Assembly: GCA_041752455.1 (NCBI GenBank)
Contig: JBGSWL010000115.1
Coordinates: 1-34,215, forward strand
Direction: 5' to 3'
Origin: JBGSWL01 sp041752455
Lineage (GTDB): Bacteria > Pseudomonadota > Alphaproteobacteria > Rhizobiales > Rhizobiaceae
Length of the DNA: 34,215 nucleotides
The position numbers and the translations under genes are program-made. A model generated the notes under the pieces. That model was not told the origin of the DNA, made no database searches, and saw only the letters and a program-made list of their open reading frames with translations. Shown here piece by piece: positions 8,198-16,253 of this stretch. Numbering within the stretch: the stretch's first letter is position 1; each line of letters begins with the position of its first letter.

Positions 8198-9044
8198 GAT
8201 ATCTCATCCTTTTGCTAACGGTGCCCTGCGGGCGGTCTTTGTGGTCGCCGGAATTGGCACGGCAGGTCAAGCGCTGTCGCATGAGATGTGGCTCGACGCG
8301 CAGCAATGGCAAGTCAAAAATTCGGCACCGATCATCACTGACATGCGGGTCGGCCAGAACTTCGAAGGCGCCATTTACGGCTATCTGCCAAGTGATACCG
8401 CACGTCTCGACCTGATTGCCGGCGGCACGTCGGCGCCGATAGTGTCACGCGCCGGCGACCGGCCGGCCGTCAATGTGGTTCCTCCGACCGGCGGTCTTGC
8501 TGTGGTCGCCTATGCGTCGACCGTGCAGACAACGCGCTACAAGGATTTCCAGACATTTGCCGAGTTCGTCGCGCACAAGGATCTGGGCGATGCCGTTGCC
8601 CGCCACGATGCCCGCGGATTAGCCCGAGAGCCGTTCAACGAAGCGTACTTCCGCTATGCCAAGGCGCTGGTCGCCGTCGGCGACGGTGCCGGAAGTGACC
8701 GGATGATCGGACCCGATGGCGGTTTCGAGACTGAACTGGTCGCGCTGGAGAACCCGTATCTCGACCTTGGCGACGGTGCGGTCGATGTCCAACTGTTCTA
8801 TCGCGGCGCGCCACGCGCCAACGAGCAGATCGAAGTGTTTGCCCGCGACAGTGCCGATGCCGTGACGATCACCACGGTTCGCACCGACGGCGAGGGCAAG
8901 GCGACCATCCCGGTCATGCCAGGTTCCCGCTACATGCTGGATGCGGTCGTCCTGCGCGAGCCAAGCGAGAGCCTTGCAACCGAAAAAGCCGTACTTTGGG
9001 AAAGCCTGTGGGCCAACTTGACCTTTGCCGTACCGCTATCCTGA
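8196..9044 (+). CDS. DUF4198-type periplasmic protein, probable partner of the HupE-like protein
   Basis: 282 residues, exported: hydrophobic leader ALRAVFVVAGIGTAGQALS, then the mature N-terminus HEMWLDAQQW (H29), the HExW start typical of DUF4198/NikM-like proteins that accompany nickel or cobalt uptake systems. The C-terminal part (NPYLDLGDGAVDVQLFYRGAPRANEQIEVFA, then VRTDGEGKATIPVMPGSRYMLDAVVLRE) looks like a beta-sandwich of the same family. The start ATG at 8196 overlaps the hupE-like start in opposite orientation. Upstream GGGA is only a moderate ribosome site, so a slightly later start is possible, although it would shorten the signal peptide. It probably binds or chaperones a metal for the neighbouring HupE-like permease; this is inference from family and position. 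Its end overlaps the SLC13-type gene by 9 bp. Confidence 0.75.
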   Translation: MISHPFANGALRAVFVVAGIGTAGQALSHEMWLDAQQWQVKNSAPIITDMRVGQNFEGAIYGYLPSDTARLDLIAGGTSAPIVSRAGDRPAVNVVPPTGGLAVVAYASTVQTTRYKDFQTFAEFVAHKDLGDAVARHDARGLAREPFNEAYFRYAKALVAVGDGAGSDRMIGPDGGFETELVALENPYLDLGDGAVDVQLFYRGAPRANEQIEVFARDSADAVTITTVRTDGEGKATIPVMPGSRYMLDAVVLREPSESLATEKAVLWESLWANLTFAVPLS

Positions 9045-10838
9045 CGCCGGGACCAACGGCCAGATCAGCGGAATGACGATCATCGCTGAAATGAACGTCG
9101 TCAGGTTGACGATGGCGCCGACCCGCAGGAAGTCGGTGAACCGGTATCCGCCGGCATTGTAGACCAGCGTGTTGGTCTGGTAGCCGATCGGCGTCATGAA
9201 GCTGGCTGATGCGGCAATCATTACTGCGACCACAAAAGGCCGCGGGTCGAGGCCGAGCGATTGGGCGAGCGCAATGGCAACGGGCGTCACGATGACCGCG
9301 ACCGCGTTATTGGTGACAAGCTCCGTCAGAATGGTCGAGAGCAGATAGATCGCCGCCAGTGCGACCAATGGCGACAGTCCGATAAGGTGCGGCGAAAACC
9401 CGCCGACAACGATGTCGACAAGACCTGTCTTCTCCATCGCGGTGCCGACAGCGAGCATGGCGGCGATCAGCCCCAGAATGCGCCAGTCAACCGATTGCAC
9501 GGCCTCGTCCACTTCGACGCAGCGCGTTGCCAGCATCACCACGGCGCCGATCAGAGCGAGCCCGGCAATCGGCATGAGGCCGAGTGCGGCGCCCCCGACG
9601 ACGCACAGCATCATGCCGATCGCCAGCGGAGCCTTGCTCCTGCGATAACCGCGCTCATCCGGGGCCGAAACGTTGACGAGGCTGTTTTCTTCGGCAAACC
9701 GGGCCAGATCTTCCGGCGCACCTTCGATCAACAGCGTATCGCCGACCGACAACGGCGTTGTTTCGAACCGGTCTGCCATGTTCATGCCGCCCCGATGCAG
9801 GGCGATCGGATAGATGCCGTAGCGACGGCGCAGGCGAAGATGGCGCAGGGTGCGATTGAGAATGCGGGCACCGGGGCCGACGAGGATTTCGTAGATCACC
9901 GATGAGCGCGAGCCGGTTTGTTGCATCCGCGGGTCGGCTGGTGCGGCAAGTTCCCCCTCTTCCTTCATCGACAGGATTTCAGCGACCGACGATCGCAGGA
10001 CAACCGTATCGCCCGCCTGCAGCACAACATCGGCAAGGTCGCGGCGCAGCGAAAGGTCGCCGCGCAACACGTCGATGATACGTCGGGCAGGCTGGTTGAA
10101 GGCAGCCACCTCCTTGGCGCGGACCCCGACATGGGGCGAGCCGTCCTCGATCACCGCCTGGACGATGAAACGTCGCCCCGACTGGTTGTTTTCAAGCGAG
10201 GCGACCCCGGTGCGTTCGGGCAAGAGCCCGCGCGCCAGAAGAAGCGCCAGAATGCCGACGACTGTCGCAACGATGCCGACCGGCGCGATCTCGAAAATCG
10301 TGAACGGTTCCAATCCGGCCTTGGTCGCGACGCTGTCGACGAGAAGGTTGGTCGATGTCCCGATGAGGGTGCAGACGCCGCCAAGGATCGCCGCGTAGGA
10401 AAGCGGGATCAGCAGCTTCGATGTCGATTGCCCGGTGGCCCGGGCGATCTGAGCGGCGACCGGAATCATCAGCATGACCAGTGGCGTGTTGTTCATGAAC
10501 GCCGACATCACGGCGACCGCGATGAGAAACACAAGGAACGCGACACCCGGTGATCGTCTTGCATGACCGGTCGAAAACTGCGCGAACCTGTCGACGGCAC
10601 CGGTGCGCTCCAGCGCTGCGGAAATGACGAACATCGCCGCAATCGTCGCAATTGCGGTCGAGGAAAATACCGCGAGAATGTCATCGACCGTCAGGATGCC
10701 CGCGACCAACAGCACCGTGACGCCCAGCCCTGCCGTTATTTCCGGCGACCGCCATTCCGTGGCAAAACCGGCAAACATCGCCGCAACGATCAACGCGGTC
10801 AGGCCGGCTCCAAGCACGGCAGGATCAAAAAATGTCAT
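9036..10838 (-). CDS. SLC13-type permease with two TrkA-C (RCK_C) domains
   Basis: 600-residue inner-membrane transporter of the SLC13/CitMHS-like group. The N-terminal membrane half contains FMNNTPLVMLMIPVAAQIARATG and SYAAILGGVCTLIGTSTNLLVDS, the first conserved hairpin plus a GTSTN-type motif. The C-terminal half repeats it with LTNNAVAVIVTPVAIALAQSLG and SASFMTPIGYQTNTLVY. Between them (about 210-380) lie two soluble TrkA-C regulatory domains (VQAVIEDGSPHVGVRAKEV... and YEILVGPGARILNRTLRHLRLR...). Members carry anions such as sulfate or dicarboxylates with sodium, but the substrate here cannot be told. Convergent with the DUF4198 gene. slyX lies 18 bp upstream on the same strand and may share its mRNA. 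Confidence 0.88.
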   Translation of the reverse strand: MTFFDPAVLGAGLTALIVAAMFAGFATEWRSPEITAGLGVTVLLVAGILTVDDILAVFSSTAIATIAAMFVISAALERTGAVDRFAQFSTGHARRSPGVAFLVFLIAVAVMSAFMNNTPLVMLMIPVAAQIARATGQSTSKLLIPLSYAAILGGVCTLIGTSTNLLVDSVATKAGLEPFTIFEIAPVGIVATVVGILALLLARGLLPERTGVASLENNQSGRRFIVQAVIEDGSPHVGVRAKEVAAFNQPARRIIDVLRGDLSLRRDLADVVLQAGDTVVLRSSVAEILSMKEEGELAAPADPRMQQTGSRSSVIYEILVGPGARILNRTLRHLRLRRRYGIYPIALHRGGMNMADRFETTPLSVGDTLLIEGAPEDLARFAEENSLVNVSAPDERGYRRSKAPLAIGMMLCVVGGAALGLMPIAGLALIGAVVMLATRCVEVDEAVQSVDWRILGLIAAMLAVGTAMEKTGLVDIVVGGFSPHLIGLSPLVALAAIYLLSTILTELVTNNAVAVIVTPVAIALAQSLGLDPRPFVVAVMIAASASFMTPIGYQTNTLVYNAGGYRFTDFLRVGAIVNLTTFISAMIVIPLIWPLVPASG

Positions 10839-10856
10839 GAAAAGGTGCCCGTTCCG

Positions 10857-11069
10857 TCACCAATGCGGCGGCTTGTCGACGGGGATAGCCCCACGCAACT
10901 GCTCTTCGGCATCGGCAAATCGCCGCATCATGGCCTCCAGCCTGCGCTGCAGATCAATGATTGTCTCACCCTGGCGGGCAAGGACATCGCTCAGTTCTTC
11001 GATCGTTTGCGACTGATGGGCCACAAGGATTTCAAGGTCGTCCAGTCGTTCTGTGCTGCTCGTCGTCAT
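10857..11069 (-). CDS. slyX: SlyX family protein
   Basis: Small 70-residue protein that is almost wholly coiled coil: heptad-like LDDLEILVAHQSQTIEELSDVLARQGETIIDLQRRLEAMMRRF from residue 9 to 51. It ends in the hallmark PPHW (SlyX proteins end in PPHY/W). The function of SlyX is not established. The start is preceded by GGGGAA at reasonable spacing. It is the first gene of a likely two-gene minus-strand unit with the SLC13-type permease. It is divergent from the nucleoside transporter operon, with a 223-bp gap between them. Confidence 0.88.
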   Translation of the reverse strand: MTTSSTERLDDLEILVAHQSQTIEELSDVLARQGETIIDLQRRLEAMMRRFADAEEQLRGAIPVDKPPHW

Positions 11070-11292
11070 GGCCTGTTCCCCGCACGCCGCAAAGATCGTT
11101 AGGCCTCCCGCCGATCAATGTTAGCACGCCACAAATCGGCTGAAAACCACGCCGCAAGGCGAGAGGCGTCTTGAACGGATATTGCCGACGGTTGCGGGAG
11201 ACAGCCTGCTTTTCGGGCTGGATTCAGGTTGCATGCATGCTACCGTCTCCGTCACCAAGACCTTCATTCTCAACTGTTTCTCGGGAAGCCAC
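11070..11292. other. 223-bp divergent intergenic region between slyX and the nucleoside ABC operon
   Basis: This gap must hold the promoters of two divergent units. I see no confident -35/-10 pair on either strand. The only striking element is the 10-bp perfect palindrome GCATGCATGC at 11231-11240, about 55 bp before the ATPase start. The frame of the ATPase stays open back to 11182, but that extension lacks family character, so I treat it as non-coding. Confidence 0.5.
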
Positions 11293-12846
11293 ATGGCGCC
11301 ACTGGCCATCGAACTCATCGGCATCTCCAAGAGCTTCGGACCTGTTCGCGCCAACCGGGACATCAATCTTGCGGTTGAAAAGGGCACGATCCACGGCATT
11401 GTCGGCGAAAACGGTGCCGGCAAGTCGACCCTGATGTCGATCTTGTACGGGTTCTATCAGGCCGATTCCGGCGAGATTCGTATTGACGGAAAGCCGACAC
11501 TCATCAATTCGCCCAACGATGCCATCGCGCGCGGCATCGGCATGGTTCACCAGCACTTCATGCTGGTCGAAAACTTCACGGTTCTTGAAAACATCATGCT
11601 TGGCGCCGAGGGCGCGCAATTGCTCTCGGGATCGATCCACAAGGCGCGTGGTGAACTGAAGCGTCTCGAGAAAGACTATGCGCTGGAGGTCAATCCCGAC
11701 GCAGTGATCGAGGAATTGCCGGTCGGCCTGCAGCAGCGCGTCGAAATCCTGAAAGCCCTCTATCGCGGCGCTGAAATCCTGATCCTCGATGAGCCGACCG
11801 GTGTGCTGACACCGGCCGAAGCCGATCACCTGTTCCGGATCCTCGAGCAGCTCAAGGATGAGGGAAAGACGATCGTCCTCATCACCCACAAGCTGCGGGA
11901 GATCATGGCGGTCACCGACAATGTCTCGATCATGCGCCAGGGCACAATTGTCGCCACCCGCAAGACTGCGGAGACGAGCGTCGAGGAGCTGGCTGAACTG
12001 ATGGTCGGAAGGCGCGTCCTTTTGCATGTCGAAAAGGGCGCCGCCCATCCGGGCGAAACACTTCTCAAAGTCGAAAACCTCACCGTTCGCGACGGGCGGG
12101 GTCTTGTGGTTGTCGACAATGTCTCGTTTCAGGTGCGCGCCGGCGAAATCGTCGGCATCGCCGGAGTCGCCGGCAACGGCCAGAGCCAATTGATCGAGGC
12201 GGTGGCCGGCATTCGCCGTGCCGAGACCGGACGTGTCCTGCTCGACGGCGAACCGATCGGCGTGACCGGCGATGCGGACCCTTCACTGCTGCGCAAGCGC
12301 GGCATGGCGCATGTGCCCGAAGATCGCCAGCATATGGGTCTGGTTCTGGCGTTCGAGGAAAGCGAGAACACAATTCTCGGCTACCAGGATCAGGACGCCT
12401 ATCTCAACGGGCCGATGCTCGACCTTTCCGGCATACGCTCGGATGCTCGCTCCAAAATTGAAAAATACGACATCCGCCCGGCCAATTGCCGGCTGAAGAC
12501 CGCCAATTTCTCCGGCGGCAACCAGCAGAAGATCGTTCTGGCTCGCGAGATGGAGCAGAATCCCAAAGTCCTGATCGTTGCCCAACCCACACGCGGCGTT
12601 GATGTCGGCGCCATCGAATTCATCCACAAGCGCATCATCGAGATGCGCGACGCCGGCAAGGCCGTCCTCTTGGTATCGGTCGAACTCGACGAGATCCGCT
12701 CCCTGTCTGACCGGATTCTGGTGATGTTTTCCGGCCGTGTCGTCGGGGAAAAGGGCGCGGACGCCACCGAAGGCGAACTCGGCCTTCTGATGGCCGGTGT
12801 CACCAAGGAAGAAGACCTGACGCCTGCGCAGGAGGCCGCGCAATGA
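11293..12846 (+). CDS. BMP-type nucleoside ABC transporter, duplicated ATP-binding protein
   Basis: Cytoplasmic energy subunit of a nucleoside (BMP/NupABC-like) importer, 517 residues with two fused ATPase domains. Domain 1: Walker A GENGAGKS (38-45), Q-loop MVHQHFMLVENFTVLENI, signature-like LPVGLQQRVEIL, Walker B ILILDEPTGVLTP. Domain 2 has the degenerate Walker A GVAGNGQSQ, and NFSGGNQQKIVLAREM with LIVAQPTRGVDVGA, a pattern typical of this subfamily as opposed to ribose RbsA. I placed the start at 11293 (GGGAAG about 5 bp upstream) because the protein then begins with the conserved IELIGISKSFGPVRAN; an upstream extension to 11182 is open but unlike the family. The downstream gene overlaps by ATGA. 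Its partner permeases lie one gene further on. Confidence 0.92.
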   Translation: MAPLAIELIGISKSFGPVRANRDINLAVEKGTIHGIVGENGAGKSTLMSILYGFYQADSGEIRIDGKPTLINSPNDAIARGIGMVHQHFMLVENFTVLENIMLGAEGAQLLSGSIHKARGELKRLEKDYALEVNPDAVIEELPVGLQQRVEILKALYRGAEILILDEPTGVLTPAEADHLFRILEQLKDEGKTIVLITHKLREIMAVTDNVSIMRQGTIVATRKTAETSVEELAELMVGRRVLLHVEKGAAHPGETLLKVENLTVRDGRGLVVVDNVSFQVRAGEIVGIAGVAGNGQSQLIEAVAGIRRAETGRVLLDGEPIGVTGDADPSLLRKRGMAHVPEDRQHMGLVLAFEESENTILGYQDQDAYLNGPMLDLSGIRSDARSKIEKYDIRPANCRLKTANFSGGNQQKIVLAREMEQNPKVLIVAQPTRGVDVGAIEFIHKRIIEMRDAGKAVLLVSVELDEIRSLSDRILVMFSGRVVGEKGADATEGELGLLMAGVTKEEDLTPAQEAAQ

Positions 12847-13697
12847 AACGTCTTTTCACCACTGCGGCGCTTTTGATCTGTACATTGACGAGTTCCTACG
12901 CCGAAGTCTCGATCGTGCCCGGTCAGGTCGGAAGTTATCGTGTCGAATGGGACGGGCTAGTCGTGGAATTATCAGTGACCGGTCCGGTCGACGAGATATA
13001 CGAGGCGACCTGGCGCTTGAGCGAAAACGGGACGGAAGTCGCGACCAACAACGAATACGACATCTTCCGCCTGTTTGAAGCGCCGTCAGTAAAGCTGGTC
13101 GAATTGGACCCGGCCAATGACCAGCCGGAATTGCTCGTCACCAACTTCACCGGTGGCGCCCATTGCTGCACGCAGGTCGTCGTCCACACCAAGACCGCAA
13201 ACGGATGGAAGCCGGTCGACCTCGGAGCCTTCGATGGTGGCTCCCTGCTGTCGCCGGAAGACATGGACGGTGACGGTGCTGCCGAATTCAAGGCCGTCGA
13301 TGACCGCTTCCTATATGAATTTGCCTCCTATGCCGGCTCGGCTGCCCCGCCGATGATCCTTGCCGTGCGCGGTGGAGAAAAAGTCGACATCACCCGCGAT
13401 CCGGCTTTCGAGTGGACTTTGCGCAGCGCGCTCGACGATCTCGGGACCATCCCTGAGTCCGGCGAGGAGCGCAATTCGTGGCTCGCGGCCTATGCAGCGA
13501 CGCTGGTTCTTTTGGGCGAAGCTGATCCGCTCGACTATGCCTCGAGCGCATATGATCCGGCGCCCGATTGGGGCATGATCACGTGCAAGGTGGAGATGCA
13601 AGATGGTGTCTGTCCTGATGGCCAGCAGGAAAGGCTTCAATTTCCCGAGGCGCTCACGCGCTTCCTGACCGCCAACGGCTATCTGGAGGCCCGGTAA
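12843..13697 (+). CDS. Secreted protein of unknown function with GGAHCC motif and calcium-loop-like DMDGDG, inside the nucleoside transporter operon
   Basis: 284 residues with a clear Sec signal peptide (MKRLFTTAALLICTLTSSYA, cut before EVSI). Residues 90-160 hold ANDQPELLVTNFTGGAHCC (GGAHCC at 104-109) and LLSPEDMDGDGAAEF (140-149). The D-x-D-G-D-G loop resembles FG-GAP/VCBS calcium loops, and the adjacent-cysteine GGAHCC motif recurs, from memory, in uncharacterised secreted proteins with such loops. Two further cysteines (ITCKV and DGVCPDG) lie near the C-terminus. It overlaps the ATPase stop by ATGA and ends 4 bp before the permease gene, so it is translated as part of the transporter operon. 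It is not a BMP-type binding protein by motif. A periplasmic accessory role for the importer is a guess from position. Confidence 0.7.
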   Translation: MKRLFTTAALLICTLTSSYAEVSIVPGQVGSYRVEWDGLVVELSVTGPVDEIYEATWRLSENGTEVATNNEYDIFRLFEAPSVKLVELDPANDQPELLVTNFTGGAHCCTQVVVHTKTANGWKPVDLGAFDGGSLLSPEDMDGDGAAEFKAVDDRFLYEFASYAGSAAPPMILAVRGGEKVDITRDPAFEWTLRSALDDLGTIPESGEERNSWLAAYAATLVLLGEADPLDYASSAYDPAPDWGMITCKVEMQDGVCPDGQQERLQFPEALTRFLTANGYLEAR

Positions 13698-13701
13698 TTC
13701 C

Positions 13702-14835
13702 ATGGCAAAGCCCTATGCCGAACTGCCGCGCTGGATCGACTATGGCGTGATCCCGCTCGTCAATCTCACCGTCGCCTTCCTTGTCGCCGGGCTGGTCGTG
13801 CTGGCTGTCGGCGAAAATCCGCTGCGCGCTGCCGGTCTGCTGGTTGAAGGGGCTTTCGGCACCGGCGATGGCATTGGCTACACGCTCTACTACGCGACCA
13901 ATTTCATCTTCACCGGCCTTGCCGTTGCGGTCGCGTTTCACTGCGGCTTGTTCAACATCGGCGGCGAAGGTCAGGCCTATGTGGGCGGGCTTGGTGTCGC
14001 CGTCGCCTGCCTTGCCTTCGACAGCGTCTTTCCCTGGTGGATCAACCTGCCGATTGCCACGCTGATGGCAGCGCTTGTCGGCGGGCTCTGGGCATTGATC
14101 CCCGCCCTGCTTCAGGCCAAGCGCGGCAGCCACATCGTCATCACGACAATCATGTTCAATTTCATCGCTGCGAGCCTGATGGTCTGGCTGTTGGTCGGCA
14201 TGCTCAAGCCGGTCGGCTCAATGGCGCCGGAAAGCCGGATCTTTGCCGAGGATGCCTGGCTGCCGAGACTGGGCTGGCTGATCGAAGTTTTCGGCTACAA
14301 GGTCCGGTCCGCACCGTTCAACATTTCGTTCCTGATCGCGCTACTGGCAGCCTTTCTGGTCTGGGGCCTGATCTGGCGTACACGCCTCGGCTATGAAATT
14401 CGCACAATGGGATTTTCGCCCAAGGCCGCGCGGTATGCCGGCATCAACGAGACCCGGATCATCGTCATCACGATGATGATTTCCGGGGCGCTTGCCGGTC
14501 TGATGGCGCTGAACCCGGTGATGGGCGCGCAGCACCGCCTGCAGCTTGATTTTGTCACGGGTGCCGGGTTTGTCGGTATCGCGGTGGCGCTGATGGGCCG
14601 GTCGCATCCGGCCGGCATCGTGCCTGCGGCGATCCTCTTCGGCATGTTGTACCAGGGTGGCGCCGAGATCTCGTTCGAAATGCCGAACATCTCGCGCGAC
14701 ATGATCGTCATCATCCAGGGGCTGGTGATCCTGTTTGCCGGGGCACTCGAGCACATGTTCCGCCCGGCGATTTCCGCCGCTTGGGCACGGATCGCCGGCA
14801 AGCGCGAACCTGCCCTTGCCGCCGGCGAAAGTTGA
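13702..14835 (+). CDS. Nucleoside ABC transporter permease, first subunit (BMP/NupB-like)
   Basis: 377-residue inner-membrane subunit of the BPD_transp_2 (branched-chain/ribose/nucleoside) superfamily. About ten hydrophobic helices are visible. ATNFIFTGLAVAVAFHCGLFNIGGEGQAYVGGLG near residues 70-105 is the conserved entry motif, and FSPKAARYAGINETRIIVITMMISGALAGLMALNPVMGAQHRL is the cytoplasmic coupling region. PAAILFGMLYQGGAEISFE follows towards the C-terminus. The stop is 12 bp before the second permease, whose ribosome site GGAGG lies in that gap. Together with the duplicated ATPase it forms the membrane core of the importer. Confidence 0.92.
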   Translation: MAKPYAELPRWIDYGVIPLVNLTVAFLVAGLVVLAVGENPLRAAGLLVEGAFGTGDGIGYTLYYATNFIFTGLAVAVAFHCGLFNIGGEGQAYVGGLGVAVACLAFDSVFPWWINLPIATLMAALVGGLWALIPALLQAKRGSHIVITTIMFNFIAASLMVWLLVGMLKPVGSMAPESRIFAEDAWLPRLGWLIEVFGYKVRSAPFNISFLIALLAAFLVWGLIWRTRLGYEIRTMGFSPKAARYAGINETRIIVITMMISGALAGLMALNPVMGAQHRLQLDFVTGAGFVGIAVALMGRSHPAGIVPAAILFGMLYQGGAEISFEMPNISRDMIVIIQGLVILFAGALEHMFRPAISAAWARIAGKREPALAAGES

Positions 14836-14847
14836 GGAGGATCACCG

Positions 14848-15822
14848 ATGTCATCATTCGAGACCCTGATCCTGATCCTTGATTCCACCGTGCGCCTTGC
14901 GGTGCCGCTGCTTCTGGCCTGCCTTGCCGGGCTTTATTCGGAGCGCTCCGGCGTTTTCGATATCGGGCTTGAAGGCAAGATGCTGGCGGGGGCCTTCGCC
15001 GGGGGAGCCGCTGCCGCCCTTTCCGGGTCCGCCTGGGTCGGCCTTGGTGCCGCCATCGTCGTTTCGGTGGCCTTTGCGCTGGTGCACGGCTTTGCCTCGA
15101 TCACCCATCGCGGCAACCAGATCGTGTCCGGCGTCGCGATCAATTTCATCGCAGCTGGCGCCACGATCATCATCGGGCAGGCCTGGTTTCGCCAGGGCGG
15201 CCGGACACCGGCCCTGTCGGCGGAAGGGGCACGCTTTCTCGGCATAGACCTGCCCTTTGCCGAAGCGTTGCGCGATGTGCCGGTCATCGGGCTGATCTAT
15301 TCCGAACTGCTTTCGGGCCATTCGATCCTAGTCTACATGGCCTTTGCCGCCGTGCCGTTCACCTGGTGGGTCCTTTATCGCACGCGCTTTGGCCTTCGCC
15401 TGCGTGCGGTCGGCGAAAATCCCGGCGCCGTCGACACGGCAGGCATTTCCGTTGTCTGGCTGCGCTACCGCGCGGTGATCATCGCGGGTGTTCTCTGCGG
15501 TATGGCCGGGGCTTATCTGTCGGTCGCCCAGAATGCCGGCTTCGTGAAAGACATGACCGCCGGCAAAGGCTACATCGCGCTCGCAGCGCTGATCTTTGCC
15601 AAATGGAAGCCGGTCAACGCGATGTTTGCCTGTTTGTTGTTCGGATTTCTCGACGCAGTGGCGATCCGCTTTGCCGGGATCAATATCCCCGGCCTCTTTG
15701 AAGTCCCGCCGCAGTTCATGCAGGCCCTGCCGTATATTCTGACCGTCGTGCTGCTGGCCGGGTTCATCGGCAAGGCAATCCCGCCCAAGGCCGGCGGCCA
15801 ACCCTATGTGAAGGAGCGCTGA
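14848..15822 (+). CDS. Nucleoside ABC transporter permease, second subunit (BMP/NupC-like)
   Basis: 324 residues, BPD_transp_2 family, the shorter partner of the preceding permease. VPLLLACLAGLYSERSGVFDIGLEGKMLAGAFAGG near the N-terminus is the diagnostic motif of this subunit. RFGLRLRAVGENPGAVDTAGISVVWLRYRAVIIAGVLCGMAGAYLSV is the coupling region, and FVKDMTAGKGYIALAALIFAKWKP follows. The start follows GAGGAGGATCACC, an excellent ribosome site. cdd begins 5 bp after the stop, tying uptake to nucleoside catabolism in one mRNA. Confidence 0.93.
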   Translation: MSSFETLILILDSTVRLAVPLLLACLAGLYSERSGVFDIGLEGKMLAGAFAGGAAAALSGSAWVGLGAAIVVSVAFALVHGFASITHRGNQIVSGVAINFIAAGATIIIGQAWFRQGGRTPALSAEGARFLGIDLPFAEALRDVPVIGLIYSELLSGHSILVYMAFAAVPFTWWVLYRTRFGLRLRAVGENPGAVDTAGISVVWLRYRAVIIAGVLCGMAGAYLSVAQNAGFVKDMTAGKGYIALAALIFAKWKPVNAMFACLLFGFLDAVAIRFAGINIPGLFEVPPQFMQALPYILTVVLLAGFIGKAIPPKAGGQPYVKER

Positions 15823-15827
15823 ACACC

Positions 15828-16253
15828 ATGGTCCCGTCCGAAATGGCTCACATCGATCTCGACGCGCTCTATGCGAAAGCCCGCCACGCGATGGAAAAGG
15901 CCCGCCCGACCTATTCGAAATTCCCGGTCGGCGCTGCGATCCTGACCGCTGACGGCACGATCTTCACGGGCGGCAATATCGAGGTCATTTCCTACCCGGA
16001 AGGCTGGTGCGCCGAAACGACGGCGCTTTCGCACTATGTCATGGGCGACGGCGGCCAGATCACCGATATCTGCGTCGTTGCCGAAAAGAAGGCGCGCTGC
16101 ACGCCGTGCGGCGGCTGCCGCCAGCGCTTGGCCGAGTTTGCTCCCGCCACCGCTCGGCTGCACCTGTGCGACATGAACGGCATCGTCGAAACGATGACGC
16201 TTGCCGACATTTTTCCGCATGGCTTCGAGGCCGAGGTCCTGTCTGAATCATGA
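15828..16253 (+). CDS. cdd: Cytidine deaminase
   Basis: Hydrolyses cytidine and deoxycytidine to uridine and deoxyuridine plus ammonia in the cytoplasm. 141 residues, typical of the short tetrameric class. The catalytic motif CAE (C61, E63) and PCGGC (C94, C97) give the three zinc cysteines and the proton-shuttling glutamate. YSKFPVGAAIL near residue 30 is the conserved substrate loop. The ribosome site AAGGAG lies about 11 bp upstream of the chosen ATG; the next in-frame ATG (15843) is also possible. The stop overlaps the following phosphorylase gene by ATGA. In this operon it feeds pyrimidine nucleosides to the phosphorylase DeoA. Confidence 0.95.
   Translation: MVPSEMAHIDLDALYAKARHAMEKARPTYSKFPVGAAILTADGTIFTGGNIEVISYPEGWCAETTALSHYVMGDGGQITDICVVAEKKARCTPCGGCRQRLAEFAPATARLHLCDMNGIVETMTLADIFPHGFEAEVLSES

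Noticed and set aside
9261..10553. Two open frames on the plus strand opposite the SLC13-type permease
   Set aside because: R-, D- and H-rich shadow sequences with no domain; the minus-strand permease with repeated transporter motifs explains the region.
11231..11240. GCATGCATGC palindrome upstream of the nucleoside operon as an operator
   Set aside because: Ten-base self-complementary alternating sequence, single copy, with no promoter aligned to it; could be chance.
11182..11292. Upstream extension of the nucleoside ATPase
   Set aside because: Not family-like; a suitable ribosome site precedes 11293, where the conserved domain begins.
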